The translations under genes were made by a program, and so were the position numbers. Positions 25,043-34,838 of a stretch of DNA of 64,000 nucleotides are shown here, one piece after another. Source of the DNA: Neptuniibacter pectenicola (GTDB lineage Bacteria; Pseudomonadota; Gammaproteobacteria; Pseudomonadales; Balneatricaceae); contig NZ_LUTS01000002.1 in the NCBI RefSeq assembly GCF_001597735.1, positions 1-64,000 of the forward strand, in the 5' to 3' direction. Position 1 is the stretch's first letter; each line of letters begins with the position of its first letter. The notes under the pieces are model-generated. The model did not search any database. It was not told where the DNA came from and worked only from the letters and a program-made list of their open reading frames with translations.

Positions 25043-25725
25043 TTTTTTCTCTTTCTCAAATGGTGTATGCCATTTGTTTGGACGCTTAATAGTGTTGCGG
25101 TTTGATGGATGCTTCAGATGAATGGCTGTCCACGACGGCTCCTCAGAACGGCTCAGGGCTTACCGGCAAACCCCTCAATTTTTTCTCTTTCTCAAATGGT
25201 GTATGCCATTTGTTTGGACGCTTAATAGTGTTGCGGTTTGATGGATGCTTCAGATGAATGGCTGTCCACGACGGCTCCTCAGAACGGCTCAGGGCTTACC
25301 GGCAAACCCCTCAATTTTTTCTCTTTCTCAAATGGTGTATGCCATTTGTTTGGACGCTTAATAGTGTTGCGGTTTGATGGATGCTTCAGATGAATGGCTG
25401 TCCACGACGGCTCCTCAGAACGGCTCAGGGCTTACCGGCAAACCCCTCAATTTTTTCTCTTTCTCAAATGGTGTATGCCATTTGTTTGGACGCTTAATAG
25501 TGTTGCGGTTTGATGGATGCTTCAGTGAGTGGCTGTCCACGACGGCTCCTCAGAACGGCTCAGGGCTTACCGGCAAGCTCCTCAACTTTTTCTCTTTCTC
25601 AAATGGTGTATGCCATTTGTTTGGACGCTTAATAGTGTGCGGTTTGATGGATGCTTCAGGTGAGTGGCTGTCCACGACGGCCCCTCAGAACGACTCAGGG
25701 CTTACCGGAAAACTCCACAACTTTT
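25043..25725 (+). repeat. tandem repeats of the rnpB 3' end
   Basis: After the true rnpB end, its 3' segment recurs five times. The CAGATGAATG-type anchor occurs at 24992 (in rnpB), then at 25115, 25251, 25387, 25523 and 25657, with spacings of 123, 136, 136, 136 and 134 bp. The units at 25115, 25251 and 25387 look identical. Each carries CTGTCCACGAC, GGCTTACCGG, a P1-like 3' strand (GGCAAACCCCTC), a T-rich run and a CAAATGG-TGTATG-CCATTTG hairpin. The copies hold an extra 13-bp segment not in rnpB. The last copy is degenerate. E. coli also has tandem repeats with rnpB 3' sequence downstream of rnpB. Confidence 0.9.
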
Positions 25726-25928
25726 TTATCCTTTGCAAATTCTTAAACTTTTATTCTTTTCATATTTAAAATCCATTTTTGGTCGATTTTTGCGTTTATT
25801 TTGCAGCTGAAATTCTAATTCCTTGTTTTTAAAGTGTCTTTCTTGATGCTTTTCTTGAGCCGTATTTCTCATTATCAATTTATCTAATAAACCGAACGAT
25901 TAAACCGTTGTTTGGTGCTCATTCTGTC

Positions 25929-25957
25929 TTGCTTTAGTTGGGGTTCCTTTCTATAGT
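25929..25957 (+). promoter_or_regulatory. Pmra promoter of the dcw cluster
   Basis: TTGCTT (25929-25934) and TATAGT (25952-25957) are separated by 17 bp. The predicted start near 25964 falls at the first MraZ box, so MraZ binding would block transcription initiation. Confidence 0.65.
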
Positions 25958-25965
25958 GTGCTTTA

Positions 25966-26011
25966 GTGGGATAAAGTGGGTAAAAGTGGGTAATTCTGTA
26001 ATTCAAGTGGG
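25966..26011 (+). promoter_or_regulatory. MraZ operator (GTGGG repeats)
   Basis: GTGGG occurs at 25966, 25976 and 25986, exactly 10 bp apart, and again at 26007. E. coli MraZ is known to bind TGGGN repeats with 5-nt spacers upstream of its own gene, so this is an autoregulatory operator for the dcw cluster. From 25726 to 25928 I see only AT-rich DNA without a recognisable feature. Confidence 0.9.
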
Positions 26012-26026
26012 TTTTGAGAGCGAGAA

Positions 26027-26482
26027 ATGTTTAGAGGCGTAAATCAAATCAATCTAGATGCTAAGGGGCGCATGGCGATCCCAGCACGTTATCGCGAGAA
26101 AATCGCGGCGTGTTGTGATGGGCAGCTCGTGGCAACGATTGATACTGAAGAGCGCTGTTTATTGCTTTATCCACTGCATGAATGGGAAGAGATTCAAGCC
26201 AAAATAGAGGCACTGCCTAGTTTTAATCCCGCAGCACGACGTATTCAACGGCTATTGATTGGGCATGCTACTGATTTGGATATGGACGGTAATGGACGCT
26301 TGTTGTTGTCGGCGCCTTTACGTGAATATGCTGAGTTAGATAAGAAAATTGTACTGCTTGGTCAAGGCCAAAAGTTTGAAATCTGGGATGAGTCCAGATG
26401 GTTAGCCACACGTGAAGAGTATCTTCAGGATGTGGATGGGGGCATGGCAATGCCTGAAGAGTTACAGAACCTTTCATTATAA
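26027..26482 (+). CDS. mraZ: transcriptional regulator MraZ
   Basis: The 151-residue protein has the tandem AbrB-like/MraZ domains: FRGVNQINLDAKGRMAIPARYR in the first half and DLDMDGNGRLLLSAPLREYA in the second. It forms ring-shaped oligomers that bind the repeats just upstream and represses the dcw operon. It is the first gene of the division and cell wall cluster, with rsmH 25 bp downstream. A GAGAG sequence precedes the ATG. Confidence 0.97.
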   Translation: MFRGVNQINLDAKGRMAIPARYREKIAACCDGQLVATIDTEERCLLLYPLHEWEEIQAKIEALPSFNPAARRIQRLLIGHATDLDMDGNGRLLLSAPLREYAELDKKIVLLGQGQKFEIWDESRWLATREEYLQDVDGGMAMPEELQNLSL

Positions 26483-26507
26483 AGATGAAAGCTAGCGAGA
26501 TTTATCG

Positions 26508-27446
26508 ATGAGCCAGGAATTTAAACATATTACCGTTCTGTTGCAGGAAGCTGTTGATGCTTTGGTGCAGGATGCATCTGGTTTTTATGTCGATGGAACG
26601 TTTGGGCGTGGTGGACACTCTGCGTTAGTGCTTGAGCAGTTGGCGGAAACGGGTGAACTATTAGGTATCGATAAAGATCCCCAAGCGATTGCTCATGCGA
26701 ATGAGCGCTTTGCTGATGAGCCGCGTTTTTCTATCGCGCACGGTAGTTTCGCGCAACTAGAACAGTTTGTTACTGATCGGGGTATGGCAGGCAAGGTTGA
26801 TGGTGTGCTGCTTGATTTAGGTGTGTCTTCTCCACAATTGGATGATGCATCGAGAGGGTTTAGTTTTATGAATGATGGTCCGCTTGATATGCGGATGGAT
26901 ACGTCATCAGGTGAAAGTGCGGCGGAGTGGATTGCCCGTGCAGATGAAACCGAAATTGCTGATGTTATTTATACCTACGGTGAGGAAAAGTTCTCCCGTC
27001 GTATGGCTAAAGCGATTGTTGCTAAGCGTCAAGAGACACCGATTACAACAACGGCTCAGCTTTCTAAAATAATTGCTGAAGCAAATCCCGCTTGGGAAAA
27101 GGGTAAGAACCCCGCTACGCGAGCATTTCAGGGTATTCGTATCCATATTAATAAAGAATTAGACGATTTAGAAAGCTGCTTAGATCAAACGTTGGATATG
27201 TTGAAAATTGGTGGGCGCCTTGTAGTGATCAGTTTTCACTCGTTAGAGGATCGCATCGTTAAACGCTTTATTCGTAAGCATGTTAAAGGTGATGAGCATC
27301 TACCACGGGGTATTCCGTTTACTAATGACATGCTTGAAATTCGTTTGAGAAGTGTCAGCAAAGCAGTAAAAGCGAGTGATAATGAAACGCAAGACAATGT
27401 CCGTGCGCGGAGTGCTGTTATGCGTATAGCGGAGAAGGTGGCTTAA
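26508..27446 (+). CDS. rsmH: 16S rRNA m4C1402 methyltransferase
   Basis: RsmH (MraW) N4-methylates C1402 of 16S rRNA, the same nucleotide whose ribose is modified by RsmI (23814-24647). The 312-residue protein starts with the typical [15 protein letters not shown]. The SAM-binding motif is [11 protein letters not shown], with GIDKDPQAI after it. [23 protein letters not shown] and [18 protein letters not shown] are family signatures. It sits in its canonical dcw position between mraZ and ftsL and joins ftsL with no gap. Confidence 0.97.
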   Translation: MSQEFKHITVLLQEAVDALVQDASGFYVDGTFGRGGHSALVLEQLAETGELLGIDKDPQAIAHANERFADEPRFSIAHGSFAQLEQFVTDRGMAGKVDGVLLDLGVSSPQLDDASRGFSFMNDGPLDMRMDTSSGESAAEWIARADETEIADVIYTYGEEKFSRRMAKAIVAKRQETPITTTAQLSKIIAEANPAWEKGKNPATRAFQGIRIHINKELDDLESCLDQTLDMLKIGGRLVVISFHSLEDRIVKRFIRKHVKGDEHLPRGIPFTNDMLEIRLRSVSKAVKASDNETQDNVRARSAVMRIAEKVA

Positions 27447-27824
27447 GTGCGGATCCGTTTTTTTCAACGATGGTTGAAAAAAAAACAGGCTGAAGGGGGT
27501 GATGAGGTTGATACGCCCCAGGCCGGTGAGTTTTGCAATGTGGAAACTCTATTAAGGCCTTTTTTAACGGTATTGGTCTTAGTTGTGCTGCTGGTGGTGT
27601 CATGTTTGGTGGTTGTGTTGAGTGCGTTTGAGTATCGAACGCTTTTTAATCACCACCAAGAGTTAATACAGCAGCGAGATGAGTTACAGGTTGAATGGGG
27701 ACAGCTTTTATTAGAACAAAGCGCTTGGTCTGCCAACAACCGTGTTGAGCAGCAAGCCGCGAGAAAATTGGGTATGAAAGTGCCTGAAGTGAATCAAATA
27801 GAGATTATCCGCAATGAGCGATAA
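27447..27824 (+). CDS. ftsL: cell division protein FtsL
   Basis: The 125-residue bitopic protein has a basic cytoplasmic N-terminus, one transmembrane helix (about 37-58, FLTVLVLVVLLVVSCLVVVLSA) and a periplasmic leucine-zipper-like coiled coil (about 60-110). It forms the FtsQLB complex that activates FtsWI. The start is GTG directly after the rsmH stop. The stop overlaps ftsI. It is somewhat longer at the N-terminus than typical FtsL. Sequence conservation in this family is low, so position and topology carry the assignment. Confidence 0.93.
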   Translation: MRIRFFQRWLKKKQAEGGDEVDTPQAGEFCNVETLLRPFLTVLVLVVLLVVSCLVVVLSAFEYRTLFNHHQELIQQRDELQVEWGQLLLEQSAWSANNRVEQQAARKLGMKVPEVNQIEIIRNER

Positions 27825-29526
27825 TAACGAAGCCGGTGATAGTACCGAAGCGACAGTAGGACGAGGATGGCGCCTTTGGTTGGTGCTGATTCTTTTGTTG
27901 CTTGTGGCGATGGGTATCACTGCGCGTATGTTGTCGCTGTACGTTGAAGATCAGGCGTTTCTACAGACGCAGGGTGATGAACGAACATTGCGGACTGTTC
28001 AGGTGCCTGCGCATCGGGGAATTATCACGGATCGTAATGGCGAGCCGTTAGCTGTGAGCGCGCCGGTAGCGACGATCTGGGCGGATCCTAAGATGATGGA
28101 TCTGCAGCATGTAAATATCGCAAAGCTAGCAATACTGCTTAAAAGTAATAAGCAAAAGCTAACCGCTAAATTGTCAGCTAATCGCGCTAAGCGTTTTCTT
28201 TATTTGCAGCGACAAGGTACGCCTGAGCTAGCGGAAAAAGTCAGAGCGTTGCGGATTCCAGGTGTGCACGTTGATAGAGAATATAAACGTTACTACCCTG
28301 CAGCGGAAGTGACCACTCACTTGGTGGGTTTTACCAATTTAGACGGTAAAGGCCAAGAGGGGTTGGAGCTTGCGTATGAGGATTGGCTTAAAGCTGAGCC
28401 GGGCAAGCAGTTAGTCATGAAGGATCGGTTGGGCCGGACCATTAAGCATGTCCGCGAGGTGAAGTCGGCTCAGCATGGCAATAATATTGAGTTAAGTATT
28501 GATCTGCGATTGCAGTACCTTGCTTATCGAGAGCTAAAAGCAGCGGTCAAAGCGCATAAAGCGGATGGCGGGTCTTTGGTTATGTTGGACGTTAAGACGG
28601 GCGAAGTTTTAGCGATGGTGAATCAGCCCTCCTATAACCCGAATGATCCGCGACAGCGCGTATCATCTGCGTTACGTAACCGTGCATTAACCGATACGTT
28701 TGAGCCGGGCTCAACGGTTAAGCCCATGACGGTAGCGGCAGCCTTGATGAGTGGGCAATATACGCCCGATACGCTGGTTGATACATCGCCAGGCTATTTA
28801 AGAGTGAAACGTAAAACCATTCGAGATCACCGTAATTATGGTGAGATTGATGTTTCTACAATCATTACTAAATCAAGCAACGTCGGTGTTACCAAGTTAA
28901 CGATGAGTTTGCCTGAAGGCTCTGTGCGCAACTTGTACCACAATGTGGGGTTAGGTCAGGCAACAGGCATAGGTTTTCCCGGAGAGAGTTCGGGGTATCT
29001 GCCTTATTTGAATAAACGTCAGGTGGTTGAACGAGCGACGTTATCCTATGGCTATGGTTTATCGGTGACGCCGTTGCAGTTAGCGCAATCCTATTTGGCC
29101 TTAGCCAATGATGGCGTGATGAGCCCAGTGAACCTGATTCGTCAGAAAGAAGCGGGTAAGCCTGTACGTGTTATGCCTGCGAGTGTGGCGCAAGATGTAC
29201 GTGTAATGATGGAAACGGTTATTAGTAGCAAAGGTACCGGCCGCAGAGCGGCGGTTCCGGGTTATCGAGTGGCAGGCAAAACGGGCACAGTGCATAAAGT
29301 GGGCCGTGGTGGCTACATTGACGATCAATATATGTCGACGTTTGCAGGCCTGGCGCCAGTCAGTAACCCACGCCTAGTGACCGTCGTGATGATTGATAAC
29401 CCTAAAGGGCAAGAGTATTACGGTGGTGAAGTTGCCGCGCCTGTTTTTTCGCGCGCGATGGGAGGGGCGTTACGTTTACTGAATGTGCCACCTGATAACT
29501 GGCCAGACGTTAATAAACAATTATAA
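27814..29526 (+). CDS. ftsI: septal peptidoglycan transpeptidase FtsI (PBP3)
   Basis: The 570-residue class B PBP makes septal crosslinks as part of the divisome with FtsW. A membrane anchor lies at about 20-40 and the pedestal domain (HRGIITDRNGEPLAVS) follows. The transpeptidase domain has the three active-site motifs: STVK with nucleophile Ser300, SSN at 354-356 and KTG at 489-491. The YGYGLSVTPLQLAQSY segment is typical. It overlaps ftsL by 11 bases and is followed by murE after 22 bp. Confidence 0.97.
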   Translation: MSDNNEAGDSTEATVGRGWRLWLVLILLLLVAMGITARMLSLYVEDQAFLQTQGDERTLRTVQVPAHRGIITDRNGEPLAVSAPVATIWADPKMMDLQHVNIAKLAILLKSNKQKLTAKLSANRAKRFLYLQRQGTPELAEKVRALRIPGVHVDREYKRYYPAAEVTTHLVGFTNLDGKGQEGLELAYEDWLKAEPGKQLVMKDRLGRTIKHVREVKSAQHGNNIELSIDLRLQYLAYRELKAAVKAHKADGGSLVMLDVKTGEVLAMVNQPSYNPNDPRQRVSSALRNRALTDTFEPGSTVKPMTVAAALMSGQYTPDTLVDTSPGYLRVKRKTIRDHRNYGEIDVSTIITKSSNVGVTKLTMSLPEGSVRNLYHNVGLGQATGIGFPGESSGYLPYLNKRQVVERATLSYGYGLSVTPLQLAQSYLALANDGVMSPVNLIRQKEAGKPVRVMPASVAQDVRVMMETVISSKGTGRRAAVPGYRVAGKTGTVHKVGRGGYIDDQYMSTFAGLAPVSNPRLVTVVMIDNPKGQEYYGGEVAAPVFSRAMGGALRLLNVPPDNWPDVNKQL

Positions 29527-29548
29527 CTCGGTGATCTAAGAGATCGAT

Positions 29549-31015
29549 ATGTTGAAGATAGAAAAGACACTTATAGAGATATTGCCGGAGTGGGTTAATA
29601 CAACCTGCGCCGATCTCGTTGTGTCTGATATCTCTCAAGATAGCCGAGCAATTGGTACAGGCACCTTGTTTATTGCACGTTCGGGGTTATTACACCGAGG
29701 TGTGGATTTTGTGCTTGATGCTGTGGCCGCGGGCGCTGTCGCTATTGTGTTGGATTCGAGTGAAGTTGATTCGTGCCCACAGGTTGATGTGCCAGTGATC
29801 GCCATCCCCGATTTGATCAGTCATATAGGTTTTATTGCGGCGCGCTTTTATGACGAGCCCAGTAAGCATATGACGGTGATAGGTATCACAGGGACTAACG
29901 GTAAAACGTCATGCGCACACTTTATCGCCCAAGCGATGAATACGTTGGATGTTAAAACGGCCATTATCGGCACCGTTGGTAATGGTTTTCCAAGCGCCCT
30001 AGACAAAGCAACACATACCACACCGGATGCGGTTGGTTTGCAAAAGTTGTTTGCGGAATTAAAGCAGGCCGGGGCTGACGCGGTTGTGATGGAAGTATCA
30101 AGCCATGCCTTAGATCAAGGGCGGGTAGCGGCGGTCGCGTTTGATTACGCCGTATTGACTAATTTGAGCCGTGATCACTTGGATTACCATGGCTCTATGG
30201 ATGCCTATGGTGCAGCGAAGGCAAAACTTTTTAAAATGCCATCCCTAAAAAAAGCGATTATCAATATAGATGACGCGTTTGGTCGACAGTTGTGGGCTGA
30301 TGATGGGATACGGGGCCAAGCTGTTTCCGTGGGTCGAGTTCATGGGGATTACCGTTTAGCGGCCTATCGTCTAGCACTGCACGGTATTGAAGCGGAGGTT
30401 AAAACCTCAACTGGCGGTTTTGCATTTTGCAGTAAAATCATCGGTGATTTTAATTTAGACAATTTACTTATCGTTGCTGCAACGCTAGTTGAACAAGGCT
30501 TTAGCTATGAGCAGTTGGTTGACGCATTATCCAAAATAGAATCGGTTCCTGGGCGAATGCAAGCGATCGTAGCGGCTAATAAGCCCTTGGTGATCGTTGA
30601 TTATGCCCATACGCCGGATGCATTAGAAAAAGCTTTGCAAGCGGTCAGGGCGCATACCTCTGGAACTTTATGGTGTGTATTTGGCTGCGGTGGTGATAGG
30701 GATATAGGTAAGCGCGAATTGATGGGCAACATAGCAGACCGTTTAGCGGATCACTTAGTTGTAACCAGTGATAACCCACGTAGTGAGCAGCCACAGAAAA
30801 TAATAGAGATGATTAAACACGGCATCAGCTTACATGTACCAGATATTGAAATAGATCGGGCTGAAGCGATTCAGTTGGCGATTATGAAAGCGTCACCAGA
30901 GGATGTTGTTTTAATTGCGGGCAAAGGGCATGAGGACTATCAAGAGATTGCTGGTACTCGTTACCCATTTAGCGATGTAGTGGTGACACGTAAGTTTTTA
31001 GGAATTGCAGCATGA
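29549..31015 (+). CDS. murE: UDP-MurNAc-L-Ala-D-Glu:meso-DAP ligase
   Basis: MurE adds the third amino acid of the peptidoglycan stem peptide. The 488-residue protein has the ATP-binding motif GITGTNGKTSCAHF, the central substrate domain (HTTPDAVGLQKLF, EVSSHALDQGRV) and the C-terminal domain. The DNPR motif at 408-411 is the marker for meso-diaminopimelate rather than lysine specificity. GKGHEDYQE near the end is also conserved. It overlaps murF by the ATGA at 31012-31015, implying coupled translation. Confidence 0.97.
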   Translation: MLKIEKTLIEILPEWVNTTCADLVVSDISQDSRAIGTGTLFIARSGLLHRGVDFVLDAVAAGAVAIVLDSSEVDSCPQVDVPVIAIPDLISHIGFIAARFYDEPSKHMTVIGITGTNGKTSCAHFIAQAMNTLDVKTAIIGTVGNGFPSALDKATHTTPDAVGLQKLFAELKQAGADAVVMEVSSHALDQGRVAAVAFDYAVLTNLSRDHLDYHGSMDAYGAAKAKLFKMPSLKKAIINIDDAFGRQLWADDGIRGQAVSVGRVHGDYRLAAYRLALHGIEAEVKTSTGGFAFCSKIIGDFNLDNLLIVAATLVEQGFSYEQLVDALSKIESVPGRMQAIVAANKPLVIVDYAHTPDALEKALQAVRAHTSGTLWCVFGCGGDRDIGKRELMGNIADRLADHLVVTSDNPRSEQPQKIIEMIKHGISLHVPDIEIDRAEAIQLAIMKASPEDVVLIAGKGHEDYQEIAGTRYPFSDVVVTRKFLGIAA

Positions 31016-32379
31016 TTGGCGAGTGGTGTTTAGCGCAATTACAGCAACAGTTTGGCGGCGATGTGACTGAGGATGTACCTTTCAGTGGTGTCAGCACAGA
31101 TACGCGGACGATTACGCCGGGCGATCTGTTTGTGGCGCTCGTTGGTCCTAGCTTTGATGGACATGAATTTATTGAACAAGCGCTGGCTAAAGGCGCGGTG
31201 GCAGCGGTTGTTTCCCATCCTGTTGAGCCGTCAATAGCGCAATGGGTTGTTAGCGATACGCATAAAGCACTGGCCGATATAGCGCTGGCCAATCGACAGC
31301 GTTTTCATGGTTGCTTATATGCGGTGACAGGCAGTAGTGGCAAAACCACAGTAAAAGAGATGCTATATAGCATTCTGTCTCAGACGCGCTCGGTGTTAGC
31401 CACGAAAGGCAATTTTAATAACGATATCGGTGTGCCGCTTACACTCTTTTGCCTAAATGATGAGCATCAAGCTGCCGTTATTGAGCAGGGTGCCAGTGCA
31501 GGGGGAGAAATTGCGTATACAACAGCTCTTTCTTTGCCTGATGTGGCAGTACTTACTAATGCCATGGGGGCTCATCTAGAGGGCTTTGGTTCCTTGTTAG
31601 GGGTTGTTGAGGCGAAAGCAGAAATTTTCTCACAGCTTAGAAAAACTAATGGGTACGCCATCATTAACGCGGATGATAAATACGCTCAATTTTGGCTTGG
31701 TGGCACGGAAGGGCAAAAGCGTAAAACGTTCTCATGTGTGTCTGATACGGCTGATATTTATGCGTCTGATATCAAAGCATCGGATACCGGATGTTTCTCA
31801 TTTATGCTGCATCGGGGTGAGCAAGTGGTACCCGTTCAGTTGAGCGTTATGGGACAACATAATGTCGCTAATGCATTGGCGGCGGCTGCAGCGGTGAGTA
31901 CCCAAGAGATATCTTTACAGCAGATTGCTGAGGGGCTGCATCGTTTTAAAGCTGTTAAAGGGCGTATGTGTCCGGTTAAAGGCCCACAGGGTGCTTTAGT
32001 TATTGATGATAGTTATAACGCAAACCCAGGATCAGTAAACGCGGCAGTCGACCTATTGGTTAGCTTGCCAGGCGAATCTATTCTGGTGTTAGGAGACATG
32101 GCTGAGTTAGGGGCTGATGCCGCTGAACAGCATAAAAAGGTAGGTTGTCGAGCGGCGCAGAAGGGGGCTGGAAGCCTGTGGGCGACCGGCGCGCTGTCTC
32201 GGCACTCTGTTTCGGCATTTAATGCCGAGTTACCCGGTTGTGGTAAGTATTTTGAAACTCAAGAAGAGCTAAGCGCCGCGCTATTGGGTGCGGCACGTCA
32301 GAATACTAATATTCTGATTAAAGGCTCACGTAGTGCAGCAATGGAGCGGGTTGTGAACAGCCTGTCTGAAGGGGATTAA
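31012..32379 (+). CDS. murF: UDP-MurNAc-tripeptide D-Ala-D-Ala ligase
   Basis: MurF attaches the D-Ala-D-Ala dipeptide to UDP-MurNAc-tripeptide. The 455-residue protein shows FSGVSTDTRTITPGDLFVAL at the N-terminus, the P-loop VTGSSGKTTVKEML, FNNDIGVPLTL, and VIDDSYNANPGSVNAAVDLL in the C-terminal domain. It lies between murE and mraY in standard dcw order, six bases before the mraY start. Confidence 0.97.
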   Translation: MIGEWCLAQLQQQFGGDVTEDVPFSGVSTDTRTITPGDLFVALVGPSFDGHEFIEQALAKGAVAAVVSHPVEPSIAQWVVSDTHKALADIALANRQRFHGCLYAVTGSSGKTTVKEMLYSILSQTRSVLATKGNFNNDIGVPLTLFCLNDEHQAAVIEQGASAGGEIAYTTALSLPDVAVLTNAMGAHLEGFGSLLGVVEAKAEIFSQLRKTNGYAIINADDKYAQFWLGGTEGQKRKTFSCVSDTADIYASDIKASDTGCFSFMLHRGEQVVPVQLSVMGQHNVANALAAAAAVSTQEISLQQIAEGLHRFKAVKGRMCPVKGPQGALVIDDSYNANPGSVNAAVDLLVSLPGESILVLGDMAELGADAAEQHKKVGCRAAQKGAGSLWATGALSRHSVSAFNAELPGCGKYFETQEELSAALLGAARQNTNILIKGSRSAAMERVVNSLSEGD

Positions 32380-32385
32380 GCAAAA

Positions 32386-33468
32386 ATGCTACCACTAATA
32401 GCAGAATTTTTATCAGAGTATTACAGCGGCTTCGCTGTATTTCAGTATCTGACATTAAGAGGTATTTTGGGCGTCTTAACCGCCCTGATGATATCTCTTT
32501 TGGTGGGGCCTTTTGTAATTAATAAATTACGAAGTAATCAGATTGGTCAGGCGATTCGTGATGATGGCCCGCAAAGCCATTTGAGCAAAGCGGGAACCCC
32601 AACGATGGGGGGCGCGCTTATTCTAGTTGCTATTGCTGTGAGTACGCTGCTATGGAGCGACCTTAGCAATATTTATGTATGGATTACTTTGCTGGTTACG
32701 TTGATTTTTGGTGCAGTGGGCTGGGTTGATGATTACCGTAAAGTGGTTGAGAAAAACCCCCGTGGCTTGCCGGCTAAATGGAAATACCTTTGGCAATCAG
32801 TGGGTGGGATCGGTGCGGCGGTCGTGTTGTATTCCGTTGCAAGTACACCGGTTGAAACGTCATTACTTATACCGTTTTTAAAAGATGTATCTATTGAGTT
32901 AGGTATATTTTTTATTGTGTTTACCTATTTTGTCATTGTTGGTAGCTCCAATGCGGTGAACTTAACGGATGGCTTGGATGGTCTAGCTATTTTACCCACG
33001 GTTTTGGTGGCGGGTGCTCTAGGGGTTTTTGCTTACCTGTCGGGTAACGTTAAATTTGCGGATTACCTGTTGATTCCCTATATCGAAGGTTCGGGTGAGC
33101 TGATTATTTTCTGTGGCGCCATTGTGGGGGCTGGACTGGGTTTCTTATGGTTTAACACGTACCCAGCTCAAGTGTTTATGGGCGATGTAGGTGCGCTGTC
33201 GTTGGGCGCTGCATTAGGCGTAATCGCCGTGATTGTTAGGCAGGAGTTTATCCTCTTTATTATGGGAGGGGTCTTTGTAGCTGAAACCGTTTCCGTCATC
33301 CTGCAAGTGGCTTCATTTAAGCTGACGGGGCGCCGTATTTTTAGAATGGCGCCGTTACATCATCATTTTGAATTAAAAGGTTGGCCAGAACCGCGCGTGA
33401 TTGTGCGCTTCTGGATTATTACCGTTGTATTGGTGCTGATTGGTTTAGCATCACTGAAAATTCGTTAA
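32386..33468 (+). CDS. mraY: phospho-MurNAc-pentapeptide transferase
   Basis: MraY makes lipid I by moving phospho-MurNAc-pentapeptide to undecaprenyl phosphate in the inner membrane. The 360-residue protein has about ten transmembrane helices. Catalytic and metal motifs are [32 protein letters not shown] and [11 protein letters not shown]. The C-terminal [21 protein letters not shown] is the HHH signature. All are intact. A GAGTAGGTTGAG stretch separates it from murD. Confidence 0.98.
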   Translation: MLPLIAEFLSEYYSGFAVFQYLTLRGILGVLTALMISLLVGPFVINKLRSNQIGQAIRDDGPQSHLSKAGTPTMGGALILVAIAVSTLLWSDLSNIYVWITLLVTLIFGAVGWVDDYRKVVEKNPRGLPAKWKYLWQSVGGIGAAVVLYSVASTPVETSLLIPFLKDVSIELGIFFIVFTYFVIVGSSNAVNLTDGLDGLAILPTVLVAGALGVFAYLSGNVKFADYLLIPYIEGSGELIIFCGAIVGAGLGFLWFNTYPAQVFMGDVGALSLGAALGVIAVIVRQEFILFIMGGVFVAETVSVILQVASFKLTGRRIFRMAPLHHHFELKGWPEPRVIVRFWIITVVLVLIGLASLKIR

Positions 33469-33485
33469 GAGTAGTAGGTTGAGTT

Positions 33486-34838
33486 ATGGGATTAATCGCC
33501 AGCGATAATTTTAAAATTGTGATCGGTCTGGGACGGACCGGGCTGGCGTGCGCACGTTTTTTAGCTAAAAAAGGGATCTCTTTTGCGGTGGTTGATAGCC
33601 GTGCTAATCCGCCAGGCGCTGATGAGTTTAAACAGATGTTCCCTGCTGTCGATTTGCGCTGTGGCGCTTTTGATAGTGAATATTTGAAAAGAGCGAGCGA
33701 GCTGATTCTGAGCCCTGGGGTTAGTCAGAGGGCGTCAGCTATTCAAGACGCGGTTGCTGCAGGGGTTTCGCTGACGGGTGATATCGATCTGTTTTGTCGA
33801 GAGGTTGACGCGCCGATTATTGCTATCACTGGCTCTAATGCGAAAAGTACAGTAACAACCTTGGTGGGTGAAATGGCCAAAGCGGCCGGTCTGAATGTAG
33901 GTGTGTGTGGCAATATAGGCACCCCAGTATTAGAGATGTTAGACCAGCCCGAAAAAGATCTTTATGTCATGGAGCTATCTAGCTTTCAGCTGGAAACAAC
34001 CCATGAGCTTCGGGCTGAAGTGGCGACAGTGCTGAATGTGACACCCGATCATTTAGATCGTTATGACAATAATATGCAGGGCTATTATCAAGCTAAACAT
34101 CGCATATTTCGGGGCGCCAAGCATGTGGTTATCAATCTCGATGATGCATTAACTGCACCGCTGTTATCCACCAATGTGAATACGTTGTCCTACCGTTTAG
34201 GTAAACCTGATTTTTCAGTATTTGGTTTAATTGAGGATCAGGGCGAGCGTTGGTTAAGTTTTGAATTTAACAAACTGCTGCCCGCTTCTGAATTGAAGAT
34301 ACGGGGTAGTCATAATATAGCCAATGCGTTGGCATCTTTAGCTATTGGCCATGCTGCGGGCTTCCCAATGGATGCAATGCTGGGGGCTTTACGCTCATTT
34401 GGTGGTTTAAAGCACCGTTGCCAGTGGGTCTCTGATAAAGCGGGTGTTAGTTATTTTAATGATTCAAAAGGCACAAATGTTGGTGCAACCGTTGCAGCAT
34501 TGGTTGGCTTAGGTGAGACCTTATCAGGTACCCAGAAAATAGTGTTGATTGCGGGCGGTGTAGGTAAAGGCGCTGAGTTTTTTGATTTGGCAGCACCCTT
34601 ACAGCGTTTCGGTCGAGGTTTAGTGTATTTGGGTGAAGATGGTGAGCGTTTGGCGGCGGCCTGTGGGTCCCTTGAAAAAGTAGCGGCACTCAGTATGTCT
34701 GATGCGGTTGCTAAGGCGACTAGCCTGGCGGAATCCGGAGATATCGTGTTGCTCTCTCCAGCGTGTGCGAGCTTTGATATGTTTAGTGGCTTTCCTGCGC
34801 GTGGTGATGCGTTTGTTGATGCGGTGGGTTCGCTCTGA
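33486..34838 (+). CDS. murD: UDP-MurNAc-L-alanine:D-glutamate ligase
   Basis: MurD adds D-glutamate to UDP-MurNAc-L-Ala. The 450-residue protein has an N-terminal uridine-binding domain (IGLGRTGLACARFL), an ATP domain and a C-terminal domain (FNDSKGTNVGATVAAL; LLSPACASFDMFSGF). The P-loop reads GSNAKST at 116-122, with Ala119 where the usual GxxGKS glycine sits; the rest of the motif is intact. The stop overlaps the ftsW start by one base. Role and position are standard. Confidence 0.97.
   Translation: MGLIASDNFKIVIGLGRTGLACARFLAKKGISFAVVDSRANPPGADEFKQMFPAVDLRCGAFDSEYLKRASELILSPGVSQRASAIQDAVAAGVSLTGDIDLFCREVDAPIIAITGSNAKSTVTTLVGEMAKAAGLNVGVCGNIGTPVLEMLDQPEKDLYVMELSSFQLETTHELRAEVATVLNVTPDHLDRYDNNMQGYYQAKHRIFRGAKHVVINLDDALTAPLLSTNVNTLSYRLGKPDFSVFGLIEDQGERWLSFEFNKLLPASELKIRGSHNIANALASLAIGHAAGFPMDAMLGALRSFGGLKHRCQWVSDKAGVSYFNDSKGTNVGATVAALVGLGETLSGTQKIVLIAGGVGKGAEFFDLAAPLQRFGRGLVYLGEDGERLAAACGSLEKVAALSMSDAVAKATSLAESGDIVLLSPACASFDMFSGFPARGDAFVDAVGSL

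Noticed and set aside
25374-25769. A 131-codon plus-strand frame with three internal protein repeats
   Set aside because: It is the translation of the 136-bp rnpB 3'-end repeats; the protein repetition only mirrors the DNA.
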